A DNA stretch of 64,000 bases from Plectosphaerella cucumerina. Its lineage: Eukaryota; Ascomycota; Sordariomycetes; Glomerellales; Plectosphaerellaceae. The stretch spans positions 3,658,001-3,722,000 of the forward strand of contig JAGPXD010000002.1 of NCBI GenBank assembly GCA_020746995.1, in the 5' to 3' direction. Positions 20,514 through 31,968 of the stretch are shown here, in pieces (the stretch's first letter is position 1; every line of letters starts with the position of its first letter). Position numbers and translations under genes: made by a program. The notes beneath the pieces are model-generated. The model was not told where the DNA came from and ran no database searches. It saw only the letters and a program-made list of their open reading frames with translations.

Positions 20514-22348
20514 CTAAGCATCCGCCTTCTTCTCAGCGTGCACCGCAGCGGCGTGCGAAGCCGCAGCCTCCTCCTCCTTCTCGTTGTACACGGCATCCTG
20601 CTCCTCGGCGTCCTTGTTGCCGTAGAGACCGATGCGGTACCAGGGCAGGTCGAAGAGACGGTCCATGCTCTCGAGGGAGCGGCCGCCAGTCTCGGGCACG
20701 AAGAACCAGACCCAGACACCACCCGCAATGGTGATGGCCGCGAAGCTCCAGAAGGTGCCCATGGGCTTGATTCCGCTGACGGCAAGCATGTTGGGGACGG
20801 CACGGCTGTTGCCGTACTGGTTCGCGAAGTGGAGGGTCATGGCCCACGAAGTGGCGAGGGCGCGGACACGGAGAGGGAAGAGCTCAGCCGTCAGGAGGTA
20901 CCTGGTGTGAAATGTCAGTGATCATGTTCGAAGTTCATCGCGAATCAGGGGCAACATACTGCATGGAGTTCCAGCCCAGGGCCCAGCCGAAGCCAGACAC
21001 GTAGATCATGGCAATGGCGCCACGGCTCGCACCAAGGTCCGAAGCAGGGACGTGGAAACCCTCGACGATTCCAAGCTGCGGCAGAGCAGTCAGGAAGCCG
21101 GCGCAGTACACCATGGCAATAGCCTGAAGGGTGATGCCAATAAGCAGAGCGCGCTTGCGACCGATAACATCGACCAGGAACAGCGCGCAGATGATGGCGG
21201 CGCAGAACTTGACGATACCGAAGACGGCCGTGACCAGGAGGGACTCGTTCTGGCCGGTGATTCCGAGCAGCTCGAACAGATCGGGAGCGTAGAGGGTGAT
21301 GGAGCCGGCACCGGACCACTGGCTGAGGAACTGGACCATGGTGGTGAGGTAGAGGCGGTAGAGGTTGCTGGGGATGAGGAAGAGTTCCTTGACGGAGCCG
21401 ATGAAGCTGGTGCCCTTGACGGCCTCGAGCTCGTGCTCGTGGGCGGCCTGGATGGCAGACACCTCGCGGATGACGTAGGGGTCGGTCTCGGGCAGGTTGC
21501 GGAGGCGGGACATGACCTTCGTGGCCTTGGCGAGGTCGCCCTTCTTGATGAGGAAGCGGGGCGACTCGTACTGCAGGAAGGTGAGGCAGAAGATGAGGGT
21601 GGCGAACATCAGGTGCAGAGACGTGGGGACGAGCCAGCGGGCGTGGGTGTCGTCACCCATGTTGACCTGAGCTCCGTAGTTTGCAAAGTACGCCAGCACA
21701 ATACCGAGGTACACGAAACCAGCTGTGTGGAGGTCAGTACATGTATCGCAAGGGTTGTAGGGAAAAAGCACGTACTGAAGAAGCAGGTGCAGAGACCACG
21801 GATGGAGGCGGGAGCAATCTCGGCGAGGTAGACGGGACCGACGACGGGAGTCTGACCAACACCGAGACCAGCAATGAAGCGGCCGGCGTAGACAGCGCCG
21901 AGGTGACCGTTGTTGGCCATGAAGATGGTGATACCGATAACCCAGACGACGCAAAGCTGGCGGGTGGCCCAGATACGGCCGATCTTGTCGCAAATAACGA
22001 AGGCACTGGGAAAAGAACATGTCAGCACGAGATGCTTCGCCCCTGTAGACCGAAGAGGTATACTCACAAAAGAGCACCGGCTACGGAGCCGAGCTGAACC
22101 ATGGCGGCCACGTTGGCCTTGATGTTGACCTGCTCATCGTCGCTGTACGTCTCGTAGTGGATGTACTTTTGGAAATCCTTCGACTTGAAGGCGCCCGAGA
22201 TCAGACCCTCATCGACACCGCGCGCGGCACCGAGGAGGCCGAAGGAGATGACGGCGAACCAGAGGCGCCAGTTGAAGATCTCCTTGGGCTCATCGAGATC
22301 CTTCAGACGAAAGATGTTGACGGGCTTCTTAACACCGCCGCCTGCCAT
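20514..22348 (-). CDS. MFS sugar transporter (SP family)
   Basis: Four exons: 22068-22348, 21776-22005, 20960-21722 and 20514-20901, 553 residues. The start is MAGGGVKKPVNIF. Sugar-porter signatures are present: GRIWATRQ after TM2, GRFIAGLGVGQTPVVGPVYLAEIAP, YESPRFLIKKGD in the central loop (the PESPR equivalent), QFLSQWSGAGSITLYAPD in TM7, DVIGRKRALLIG, and PETGGRSLESMDRLF at the end of TM12. The tail is Ala/Glu-rich. It is a plasma-membrane proton-coupled sugar or sugar-acid importer. The INWRLWFAVISFGLLGAARGVDEG opening is typical of a filamentous-fungal subgroup, but the substrate is not assignable. Introns are 62, 53 and 58 bp with normal GT-AG ends. Confidence 0.9.
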
Positions 22349-24356
22349 TTTGAATGCTTCTCGGGGGGTGGGAAGTAGTGGGAGGACAAGAAGGAGTTGG
22401 ACGCGAGAAGAGGCGTTGCCAGAAAAAAAAAGATGAGCATCGAGGAGCGCGGGGAGGTCAGCTTTTAAGCAAGAGGCCGTGGTGTAACGTCCCCCCTCTC
22501 CCCTTCTCCCCCCCCGTCCCCAAGACTGACTCGGACCGGCGTGGGGGAAGGTCAGCAAAGCGAGACGCGACCCCATGGAGGAAGAGGGGTGGAGGGGCTC
22601 ACGATGGGTCCTGGCACGTTGAGAGATGGGGTGGCCATTTCGCGCTGGTCAGCGGCAACGTGCCAGGCCAGGGCCCTCCGGTGAGAAGAACCATCCCCCG
22701 GTGTAGTGTGGTGGAGCGAGAGCGAGGGGCGAGGAGGGGAAAGACGGAGGGAGGGGCTAAACCGGGTTCCCCAGCAGACACCAGTGTCGCAAGTGAGAAG
22801 GCTTCGTAAAGGACCTCGCTACCGTGGCGGCGACTCCGAGGCTTCAGTTCGTGCGGGTACTTTTCCTGTCGGCGATGTGGCCGACGGGTTCGCAGAATAG
22901 ACAAAAGGCCGGCCCGGGATTGGCTGGATGTCCCCGTGGAGAGAGTCGGGGAGATGGTGAGGGGCCTGGGGGCGAACTGACGGCTGACGCTTTCTCCGCG
23001 GTGCACGATTTCTATGCTTAAACATTCCAATTAAAACCCAGCTAGTAGTCCGGGGTCCCGGCGGAGTAGGTGGGATGGGCTAGGAAATCCGGTTCAGACG
23101 ACTCGCCAGAAGGGAGGAAAACAACTGGAGGTGGTGCCTTGGTGCCCGCCCCCCGGAGGACGTCGAGGACGTCGTCCTCGCCCGGAGATGCCAAGCCGGG
23201 GCCTGATCGTCCCCAAGGCCCGATTTTCTCGGTTCAGACGGCACGTCGACGGCCACGAGGACCCGTTTGGATGGGTTGGATGGGCTGCACGACCCGCACA
23301 CCTGGCCCGGCACTTGGCCGAGTCTTCGTTGGTTTGCCTTTGGCCCCCCTGTGCCTGCCCGGAGCCCTGCCAAGCTGCCCAGTCGGCACTCCCGCCCTTG
23401 GCAACGTCCGGAGGCGTTGGTGGCTTGGTGTCCCGGGGGTTGGGGGAGTTGAAGTAAATGCATGTCGATCCTGTCGCGACCTGATGATAGTGACGTCTGT
23501 CCACCGACGTCGAGGCGATGCTGCTGTCGACGGGCGCTGCTGGATGCCTCCTGCTGACACCCTGCTGCCGGAGACCTGATCACTGCGCTCACTGACACGG
23601 TGACACCCCAATCCAAGCGCCGGGCCCCTCCCGACGGCCAAAAGCAGACTGCCGTCGGCTCATAACCACGCGCCTTGCCTCGTCGGGCTCTCAGCGCCGC
23701 CGTCCGGCTAAGACGGCACACTCTACCCCTGTCACAACCGGGTGTTCCTCAGAGCCTCATACGATCTAGATATTTCCCCGGGACCAGACGCCCTCGAGAC
23801 GCACCGGAACCCAAAATCGTGCCCGGCGCCCCTGCTAGTTCGGCGAACTTCCGAAGCCACCACGCATGGGCCGGCGCGCGGGAGCCTGGTTCTAGAAGGG
23901 GGCGAGGCCCAATCGCCCGCGTCCGGTATTTCAACATCAAGTCGTGGTGGTGGAAGGTAAACATCGTCCAAAAAGCTGTCATTTAGACCTTCGCTTCCAA
24001 CGCTCTGGGTCGGGAGGGAAGCTCGAGGTCGTTGGCGCCCCGTGTTCCCCCGATCGGCCATCTCTCCGTCGCATCTGCTCGACTCATGCTCGCCGTTTCT
24101 GTCACGTCGAATTTGAAATCCCTCATGCGAGCAGCGAGCGCCCGCATCCCGAATGTCCCCGCCGTGATGCCTTCAGGGGCCACCCATCCTCCTCGCCACG
24201 CGACCCCACGCAAAAGAGCTCCTCCCCTCAGCCAGACTCCACTGGCGTCCGACGTCGGGACCTCCTTGGATCTGAGCGCGAGATTAGGTTGAGAGGGGAA
24301 GCATCTCAACCCCGGCCGAGGAAACCCAAAGCTTAGCATCTCGCCGCCCCCCGGCC
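22349..24356. other. Gene-poor intergenic region, 2.0 kb
   Basis: It lies upstream of the sugar transporter and downstream of the P450. Open frames up to ~210 codons occur on both strands but overlap in several frames and carry no domain, as expected for GC-rich DNA. C-rich tracts lie at about 22490-22520. Confidence 0.5.
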
Positions 24357-26094
24357 TCAACAACGGCCCACCTCCACGGTGACACGGATGCCCTTGCTCT
24401 CCCTCACCGGGTTCGGGCTCAGCGTGTCGTGGTCGTACCGCACGTCGCGCTCCGTCGTCTCAAACAACCGCAAGTGGGGGAACACGCGGAGCGTCATGGC
24501 CGCCAGTGTCAGATGGAGCTCGCACATCGCCAGGCTGCTTGCAGGCAATGGTAATTTGCGGTCAGCATAAAGTTCTCACCGCTCGTGACCCGCCATGACT
24601 CTGCCAGAGATTTCACTCACTTCATCCCAAGGCACACCCTGCTGCCCTTGGAGAACGACATGAAGGCCCTGTCCAGGTCCCTTCTGCCTCTTTGGTCAAG
24701 CCAACGCTCCGGAACGAAAGAGTACGAGTCGGGAAAGATGGTTTCATCGTGGTGGGTGATGACTGGGGACATTCCCACGGGATAGCCCCGCGGCAGCACC
24801 AATTCTATGGCCTTCTTGTTGAATTCGCCGCGGTAGACCAAATCCTCGTTCACAGCGATGCGTGCTGTCCTACTCGAAACGCCGTACGAGAGGCGCAAGC
24901 CCTCTTGGATGACAGCGCCGAGATACGGAAGCCTCTCCAGCGTCGTTAGCGGCGGAAGTTGGCGAGGGTCCTCGACGACGGCCTCCAGCTCGGCCCGTAG
25001 TCTGGCCATCGTCTCGGGCTGAGCGAGGAGGTAGTACGTGATGGTGCCCAACCCCCAGCTTGTCGTCTCGGTGGCCGCGCCAAGAAGAGAAAACGCCTCG
25101 CTCTTGAGCCGGTCAGGGGTCTTTTCGTGCGCAGGCAGGTCTGACTGCATCAGCTCCATAAACACAGTGGGCCGTGCCCGAGACGACACCACTCCCTCGT
25201 TCATCTCTGCCTTGGTATTGGCGATGAGTGCGGGGATCTCAATTTCCAGTGTGCGAATGAAGAGGGCCATGTCTTCAGGGAGATAGTCGACGAACCACGT
25301 GCCCAGCGCGACCAGGTGGGACAGGAAGGGGAAGAATCTGAAGTAGTAAGCTGGCCGAACCACGGCTGTGCCCGCCTCGCGAAAGTTGGGCGTCCATTCC
25401 TTCTGTGCCAGCAGACCGAACGGCTCGCCGAAGCAGTAGTCGGAGATGATGTCTGACGCGAGGCAGCTGTATGCCATGGTCACGTCGATGGGCCTGCCGC
25501 GGCCCTGCTCTGCGAGTAGCTTGTCGCAAAGCCTCCCAATGAGTCCGCGGATGTCTCCCTCCAGCTGGGAGACCATGCTGCGAGAAAAGAACCTGGCCAC
25601 CGCCCCGCGACGGATCCGATGAGTGTCATGGTCGGCACACCCAAAGATGTTGGACGACCAGGCACCCAGGGCTCTGACCTGGTGTTGCGGTTTGTCGCGT
25701 CGTTTCCCGCCAGCCGGGTAGATATCGTCGATGAAGGCGGGATCGCTGCAGTGGGTCTCGTCGGGGTTGATGCGCACGATGGGGCCTATGGGACACCATC
25801 AGCTGGGTACGAAGTCGCGGGATGTGGCGACAGCAACTAACCGTATTGCTCGTGCATCTCACGGATTCGGTGGGTGTATCGACCGCCCTTGACTACATCG
25901 TGCCAGAATTCCGGAAGGTACGTGGCCGCCGCGAGCTTGGGGCCCGGGACTTTGCTCAGCGGGTGTAGCGGCGAGATGTTGTATAAAGCTCGTAGCAGTC
26001 GGTAGGCCGCCCATGTCGCGGTGCCGAGGAAGACGAGCTCAAGCAGGCCGATGTGCTTCAAGATGGCTGCTACTTTGGGGGATCCGGAAGCCAT
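24357..26094 (-). CDS. Cytochrome P450 monooxygenase
   Basis: Exons 25842-26094, 24621-25785 and 24357-24537 encode 532 residues. An N-terminal membrane anchor (LLELVFLGTATWAAYRLL) is followed by a Pro-rich hinge (SKVPGPKLAAATYLPEFW). The I-helix is GAATETTSWG, with Thr in place of the common AGxDTT spacing. The K-helix EGLR, the PERW-region FVPERWLDQ and the heme loop FSKGSRVCLGMN with Cys469 as iron ligand are all present. It is an ER-bound haem-thiolate oxygenase. The overall layout (FSKGSRxCLGxN, LARAELHLTLA-type ending) resembles trichodiene-oxygenase-like fungal P450s. It has no terpene synthase or other cluster gene beside it, so its role is open. The acceptor at 24538 is AAG. Confidence 0.92.
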
Positions 26095-27224
26095 GGTTCA
26101 GGACTTAGACAGTCACGATAATGCCGACGTTCTCGATGGTCACTCCATGAACACCTCCCAGCCTTTTGAGCACGAGTGTAAACGCGTATTCCATCTTGCG
26201 AGACGTCGCCCAGAGGATGTATGTCGGGGAGACGGGGTCTCGACCTGCCGGTATTCGGTGGCTGAGAGCCATGTGAGCCATTGCATAGACGTCAAGCTGC
26301 CGGTAAGACGCATGCTGACGAGGTCAGGCGTCGCGTGCACTCGGCGAGCAGAGCTTCTGTTTCGTGTCCTTGACGTCCTGGCGATGGTGGCTGCAGCATC
26401 ACCAGTGACTGAAACTCTTGTCACGGCCATCTTGCTGACTCGTCGCCGGAACTGGACATATCTTTCGGCTTGGCCATTGTCTGGACCCTTCATGGCGGCA
26501 GATTGCTAGGGTCGGCGAATGATGATGATTGTGCTGTCACGCGCTTGGTGGTGTGGCGCGGAAGCTGACGATGCCAATCCGCGGAGCTGAGCTCGGTCTT
26601 GGCTTCGAGCCTGCGGCGAAGTGGACCAAGGCATTGTGTGTGTGATCGGGTCGAGTCGTGGTGTTGAGACGTTGTCGATGAGGAGTCGGGCGCGGCGCTT
26701 GACACCCTGATGGTCGGTTGGGATCTCGTGATGGTTGATGTGGAAGGCGCGACTATGAGGTGGGGCTGATGGTTGGGTGTTGAAGTCCAAAGTCTTGGAA
26801 GGCGACCAACACCAGTGAGGGTCGTCGCTTCTTCAAATGTCCGCCGCGTCGGACGGAGCTTGCCTTCAAAGCCGCCCGGTGTCCTCTGACCCGAGACTGC
26901 TGTCCGTGGCAGTGCAGGACCCTGGAAAGCCCCTTAAAAGGAAGGCAGGTACGGCAATCGGAAGAAGGAGCAGCTTGGTGTTTATCCGCGCCTGCATGAG
27001 CATCGAGAGCTCCAGGGCTTGGCGCCCCCGCGAGGACCAATTTTCCACCAGTCAGCATGACGACATGGCGATTGCTCGCCCATCGTCAGTGGGCTCCAGG
27101 GGTTGGCATGACGGCGCGGGGCAGCTCTAACAAAAAGAAGCTTATATGAACCGCGGGGTTCAGTCGCGGGGTCGAAAGGAAGAAGCTCCCAGTCCATTCC
27201 TCTTCACCCAAAGCTTCCATCACA
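26095..27224. other. Divergent intergenic region, 1.1 kb
   Basis: Promoter region for the P450 and the PEBP gene. No coding sequence recognised. Confidence 0.5.
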
Positions 27225-27878
27225 ATGTCTCTCGATAGCCACGCCGAAGCCCTCAAGGCCTCTCTGGTCAAGGCCAACCTGTCACCCGGGTCAGCCGTCA
27301 GCATCATCCCCGAGTCCTTCAAGCCGACGACCAAGCTCGGCGTCTCCTTCGGCGACAAGGGTCTCGACCTGGGCAACTGGTTCCGCAAAGGCGAGGTGCA
27401 GGCGAAGCCCGACATCACCTTCAAGGCCGAGGAGGGCGCGTCTTCAAGCGCTTCTTACCTCCTCATCCTGACTGATCCCGATGCGCCGACGCCCGACAAC
27501 CCGCAGTTCGCCTTCTGGAGGCACTGGGTCCTCCCTGGCCTGCAGCCTCTGAGCGAGGGCACCGTCGTCGCCAGCACCAAGCCCGCTCTGACCGAGTACC
27601 TGGGACCCGGCCCCAAGGACGAGTGAGTGTTGGCCCTGAGGTGATGGGAGGTATTGAACCCGAACAATATGCTGACTCGTGCAAGGTCCGGACCCCACCG
27701 CTACCTGTTCCTCCTCTACCGCGAGCCGGAGAACCTGGACCTGAAGAAGGAGGATGTCGGCGGCGAGGAGTTCGTCGACAGGCGGTCGTGGAAGCCCGCC
27801 GAGTTTGCGGAGAAGCATGGCCTGAAGCTCGTCGCCGTCAACTGGATGACGTGCGTCGGCGACGGCTGGAAGGAGTGA
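27225..27878 (+). CDS. Phosphatidylethanolamine-binding protein (PEBP) family
   Basis: Exons 27225-27622 and 27686-27878 (63-bp intron, GTGAGT...CAAG) give 196 residues. PEBP hallmarks are the ligand-pocket DPDAP (84-88), FWRHWVL with His100, and GPHRYLFLLY (135-144) directly after the splice junction. The family includes yeast Tfs1 (carboxypeptidase Y and Ras-GAP inhibitor) and Raf-kinase-inhibitor proteins. Members bind anionic phospholipid head groups and act in the cytosol. Length and motif spacing are normal. The partner is unknown. Confidence 0.92.
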
Positions 27879-28135
27879 TACAGAGCAGCATGGGAGATTG
27901 TGCGATGCGACGGGAGGTGAACTGCTTCAAATTAGATGCATCTCTAGGCCGTTTGGCGAGGTTCAATTGATTCATGTTTGCCGAAAAGACACAGGGAGCA
28001 GCTGAACCGCGATGCTACGGGCAGTTGGTTCATGACGACATCTGAGGGTCCGTGCACCAATTCCCAAGACGCGTCAAATCCGTCGCGTTGTCGCGACTTT
28101 CCGAAAATTGTCCATCACCATCCCAGCGAGTTCCA

Positions 28136-29953
28136 ATGATGAGACGGAGTTCCTCTCTGGCGGCAGCCCAAAAGTTCGCCGCTCAACTTGCCGACGAAGC
28201 ACCAGAAACTACATCAAAACGCTTGCTCCGGAAGCCAAAGAGGGCACCCATTTCCGAAGACCCGTCGGCCAGCGAACACGAACCGAGCGATGGCGACGCC
28301 GAAGTTGACGATGCGATACTCGAAGAGCCTGCCCCGAAACGCCAGAAGAGAATCGCACCCAGCAAGGGCGCAACACAAGCCCTCCACAAGTCACTGTTCG
28401 ACGGTTTGAATCTGCCGAGTCCAGACGTCGCCCATGGCCCGACAAGACCTCACACAGTCGCCTACCACCGACCTTTGCTTCTCTCTGGCCCTTCTGCCAA
28501 AGATGCTCGCCAGGCCCTCCTCACATGGTTCGACTCGGTCAGCACAACGCGCCGCATGCCCTGGCGCAAGGCCTGGATCGACCCCGCCTCCCATCAGGAC
28601 CCCTCGTCCCTCCGCCAGGCGCTGGAACGGCGTGCCTACGAAGTCTGGATCAGCGAGATCATGCTCCAGCAAACTCGCGTTGCCGTTGTCATCGATTACT
28701 GGAATCGTTGGATGGCGAAATGGCCGACGATACAAGATCTGGCCCAGGCACACCCCGACGAGGTTCTTTCCGCATGGCGTGGTTTGGGTTACTACAGCCG
28801 GGCTACGCGCATCCACGAGGCTGCCAAACTGGTCGTCGCCGACGCTGGCATGAACGGATTGCTTCCGTCCAACGTCACGGACTTGGAGAAGAATGTGCCA
28901 GGAGTCGGCAGATACACCGCAGGCGCCATCTGTGCCATTGTCTTTGGAAAAGCAGCTCCCATGGTCGACGGCAACGTCCTGCGCGTGCTGAGCAGACAGC
29001 TCGGGGTTCTGGGGAACGTCAAGTCTGACAAGCCGACCATCGACCTCATGTGGGCTGCTGCCGATGCTCTTGTCAAGGCCGTCGCCAAAGATGGATTGCC
29101 CGACGGCCCTGTCCCCAGCGACGAGCCTCTTAGCGACCGGCCGGGTCGATGGGGTCAAGCTCTGATGGAGCTGGGCAGCACGGTGTGCACACCCAAGCCG
29201 AACTGCGGTGAATGCCCCATCAGCTCGACCTGTCGGGCGTATGCCGAGGGCGAATTCCTCGCGAAAAAGGTGAAGACAGCGAAGAAACAGCCTGTCCCCG
29301 ACATCGAGGACGCCTGCACCATGTGCCATCCGCTGGAAGAGGCGGCGGACGAAGCTCCTCCCCCCAGTGAGGCACCCAAGGTCTCCAAGGCGAAGCAAGC
29401 AACCCTAGCATCCTTCCGCTTTACGCGAAAGGCCAATGCCGAAGACGAAATCCCAGCAGCTTCGTCGAGACCCACCGCCAAAGAGCTGGAAGTCATCGTC
29501 GACCATGCTCGGAAATTCCCACTCAAGATTGTCAAAAAGGCCGTTCGCGAGGAGGAGACAGTCGTCTGTGCGATCCGACATGGCGACCGATTCCTGCTCC
29601 ACCGTCGCCCGGAGAAGGGCCTTCTAGCCGGCTTGTGGGAATTCCCCAGCAAGACCGCGCCGCTGGCGTCGAAGAAGCCCATCCAGAAGAAGCTCGCGGT
29701 CGCGCACGTCGGCGAGCTAGGTGCGGGAGATGTCCAGGCCACCCACGTCGGTACCCTTGGCAGCGTGCCTTGGCTCTTCTCCCACATCAAGCTGACGATG
29801 CATGTCCATCTCTTCGAGTTGCCCGACGACTGTCCTGGAGTATTCAAATCGACCGCGACCGAACGATGGGCGACCGTCGACGAGGTGGAGGACGAGTCGA
29901 TGGGCACGGGGATGCGCAAATGCTGGGAGATGGTGAAAGAAGCAGTCGCGTGA
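28136..29953 (+). CDS. mutY: A/G-specific adenine DNA glycosylase (MutY homolog)
   Basis: Single exon. The first ATG (28136) gives 605 residues, and a second ATG follows immediately. The enzyme excises adenine mispaired with 8-oxoguanine in base-excision repair. The basic N-terminus carries candidate nuclear signals (KRLLRKPKR, PKRQKR). The catalytic core contains SEIMLQQTRV with Glu174, the helix-hairpin-helix VPGVGRYTAGAI, and PMVDGNVLRVLSR with catalytic Asp278. The iron-sulfur ligands have the pattern C-x6-C-x2-C-x5-C (VCTPKPNCGECPISSTC). The C-terminal NUDIX-like 8-oxoG recognition domain shows LLHRRPEKGLLAGLWEFPS. All catalytic and cluster residues are present. The 257-bp gap to the PEBP gene upstream holds nothing else. 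Confidence 0.93.
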   Translation: MMRRSSSLAAAQKFAAQLADEAPETTSKRLLRKPKRAPISEDPSASEHEPSDGDAEVDDAILEEPAPKRQKRIAPSKGATQALHKSLFDGLNLPSPDVAHGPTRPHTVAYHRPLLLSGPSAKDARQALLTWFDSVSTTRRMPWRKAWIDPASHQDPSSLRQALERRAYEVWISEIMLQQTRVAVVIDYWNRWMAKWPTIQDLAQAHPDEVLSAWRGLGYYSRATRIHEAAKLVVADAGMNGLLPSNVTDLEKNVPGVGRYTAGAICAIVFGKAAPMVDGNVLRVLSRQLGVLGNVKSDKPTIDLMWAAADALVKAVAKDGLPDGPVPSDEPLSDRPGRWGQALMELGSTVCTPKPNCGECPISSTCRAYAEGEFLAKKVKTAKKQPVPDIEDACTMCHPLEEAADEAPPPSEAPKVSKAKQATLASFRFTRKANAEDEIPAASSRPTAKELEVIVDHARKFPLKIVKKAVREEETVVCAIRHGDRFLLHRRPEKGLLAGLWEFPSKTAPLASKKPIQKKLAVAHVGELGAGDVQATHVGTLGSVPWLFSHIKLTMHVHLFELPDDCPGVFKSTATERWATVDEVEDESMGTGMRKCWEMVKEAVA

Positions 29954-30364
29954 AGCGTCAGGTCAATTGAACACATCCCCTCTGTCAGTCGATCGCTACT
30001 CGCCCCCCCCCCTTTCTCCAATTCCATCGCGCGGGGAACCTGGAGCGACTCCAGATGGGGCCGCATACGGACGTCGGAGATCCAGCCCAGAGGCCAAACT
30101 GGGCAACCTCGGTCACTGAGCCTCCGTTCACGACAGCCCGTCGCCGCCGAAAACCACCCCAGCAACCTCTCCTCATCCGGCCACGGATCCTCGTCCCGGG
30201 TAATTGGGGTGACAGCTCCGAAAATGTGATCATGCGCGTCTCCAGGATACCGTGTCATGTCCAGGACGGCATTGCTTAAAAGCTCCCTCGCAGACGCGCG
30301 GGGGGTGAGCTCACCTCGCGATTGCGCCCCTCATCCTCCCCTCCCAGTCCTTCCACACGCAACA
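29954..30364. other. Intergenic and SET gene leader
   Basis: An in-frame ATG at 30257 would add 36 Pro/Arg-rich residues to the SET protein. It is probably a 5' leader. Confidence 0.45.
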
Positions 30365-31793
30365 ATGATACCCTCACCATCCCTCAGCACCCTCTTCGCC
30401 CTGGCGGCGGCCCTCTCTGCCGTCGACGCCATCGCCAACACCACGGCCTCCTCCTGGGTTCCCCGGACATGCGACAACAACCCGACCGGCCCCCTCACCC
30501 AGCCCTTCAAGCAGCGGTCATGCCGCGCCCCCGTCGAGCTCCTCGACTACCGCACCCTCACCACCCACTACCCCTGGACGCACAAGCCCGAGTGCACCCC
30601 CTCGTCCCTCGACGGCAAGAACCGCCACCCCTACTGCGCCTTCACTCGCGACGACTTCCGCGGCCGCCAGGGCCTCATCGTCCTCACCAACAGCGACATC
30701 GCCGCCGACCTCGGCCACCTCCTCGACGACCGGGATCCGAAATGGTGGCGCGTCCCCGCGGAAGAGCCCCTCCCGGACGTGCCGCCCTACAGCGTCGTCT
30801 ACCTGGACGAAAAGGGTCTGGGCGTCGTCGCCGACAAGTTCATCCCCAAGGGCACCGTCATCATGCGCGACGCACCTGCTATCCTGAAGCTCGTGGATCG
30901 GCCAAAGTCGCTTGACAAGGATGAGGCCATCATTGCCGCTGAGCGCGCGTTTGTGAAGCTGCCCAAGCAGGAGCAGATGCAGATCATGGATCTTGCCCGT
31001 AACATGGGCGGGCCTCGCTTGGATGACGTTGTGCGGACGAACGCGTTCCGTGTCAAGTTCCATGGTGTTGAGCACTATGGCGTGTTCAAGGAGGTGGCGG
31101 TAGGTTTCTCCGGTCTGTGGTCTTCGGGATGTTGCTGACAGTGATACAGAGAATCAACCACGAGTGCAGGCCAAAGTAAGTCGATTCCTGTGCCAACATA
31201 CATGGCCATCGACTGACCGTCACAGTGCTGTCACCCGATGGTCACCTAGCCGAGTGCAGATGGAAGTCATCGCCTACAAGGACATCAAGCCCGGCGAAGA
31301 AATCACCATCAGCTGTACGTTCCCTTCCTCCTCCTCCACCCTTCTCTCACTAACCCCTGCAGACGCCCCCCTGAACCTCGTCTCCGAGGACCGCGCCGAC
31401 CTCATCATGGGCACCTGGGGCTTCCAATGCCAGTGCCCCCTCTGCCAGTCCGAGGCGGAGATCTTCCTCTCCGACTCCCACCGTCGCCAGATGGACCGCA
31501 TCATGGAGGAGCTCGACATTGCCGAGGTGCGCACGCCCGTGCTTGTTGCCGACCTGGCTGAGGAGCTGGAGGAAATGATCGACGAGGAGGGCCTCGACGC
31601 CCAGCGCGGCGACATCTATGGCATCCTTTCGAGGGTGTACAGCGAGATGGGCGACTTCAAGGGCGCCCTGCGCTATGCGGAGAAGGGGTCCCTGAAGCAA
31701 GAGTACTACAAGGGCTGGGACGACGTGCGTACCTGGCAGGCGCGTCGGTTTGTGGATATCCTGAAGATGAGGATCAGGAGGTCCAAGAAGTGA
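30365..31793 (+). CDS. SET-domain protein with N-terminal signal peptide
   Basis: Exons 30365-31099, 31150-31175 (26 bp), 31226-31314 and 31363-31793 encode 426 residues. The N-terminus MIPSPSLSTLFALAAALSAVDA looks like a cleavable secretion signal, followed by a Cys-containing extension (CDNNPTGPL, SCRAP, ECTPSS, YCAF). The SET fold runs from VVYLDEKGLGVVADKF (~143) through INHECRPNA (247-255), the S-adenosylmethionine/pseudoknot motif, to GEEITISYAPL. A post-SET-like C-x-C-x2-C (FQCQCPLC) and a TPR-like tail (GDIYGILSRVYSEMGDFKGALRYAEKG) follow. SET proteins normally methylate lysines in nucleus or cytosol, so an ER/secretory location would be odd. The upstream in-frame ATG 30257 would bury the signal. 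I prefer 30365 because of the clean hydrophobic leader. Confidence 0.85.
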
Positions 31794-31968
31794 ACGGGCG
31801 ATTTTGTACATGGGCCTGGTTAGAAATACATCACAGGTATTGGAAAGGGAGTTTTTATCTAAACATGGGTCATGGCGAGGTTAATTGCATTCAATGAAGA
31901 CAACTGAGGCAAGCCATTTGAAGTGCAGGAAGACCAGCTGGATTGTACGCTACATGATGCTCTGCTCT

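Noticed and set aside
23080..23721. 213-codon minus-strand frame in the 22-24 kb gap
   Set aside because: Several equally long frames overlap on both strands and none shows protein-like features.
24357..26094. Secondary-metabolite cluster around the P450
   Set aside because: No terpene synthase, PKS, NRPS or other backbone gene lies within the window, and the neighbours are a sugar transporter and a PEBP gene.
28391..29398. 335-codon antisense frame under the MutY gene
   Set aside because: The sense strand has a complete set of MutY catalytic and iron-sulfur residues, so the antisense frame is a by-product.
30257..30364. Upstream ATG as the start of the SET protein
   Set aside because: It adds a Pro/Arg-rich leader-like stretch and would hide an otherwise clean signal peptide. 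It is kept only as an alternative.
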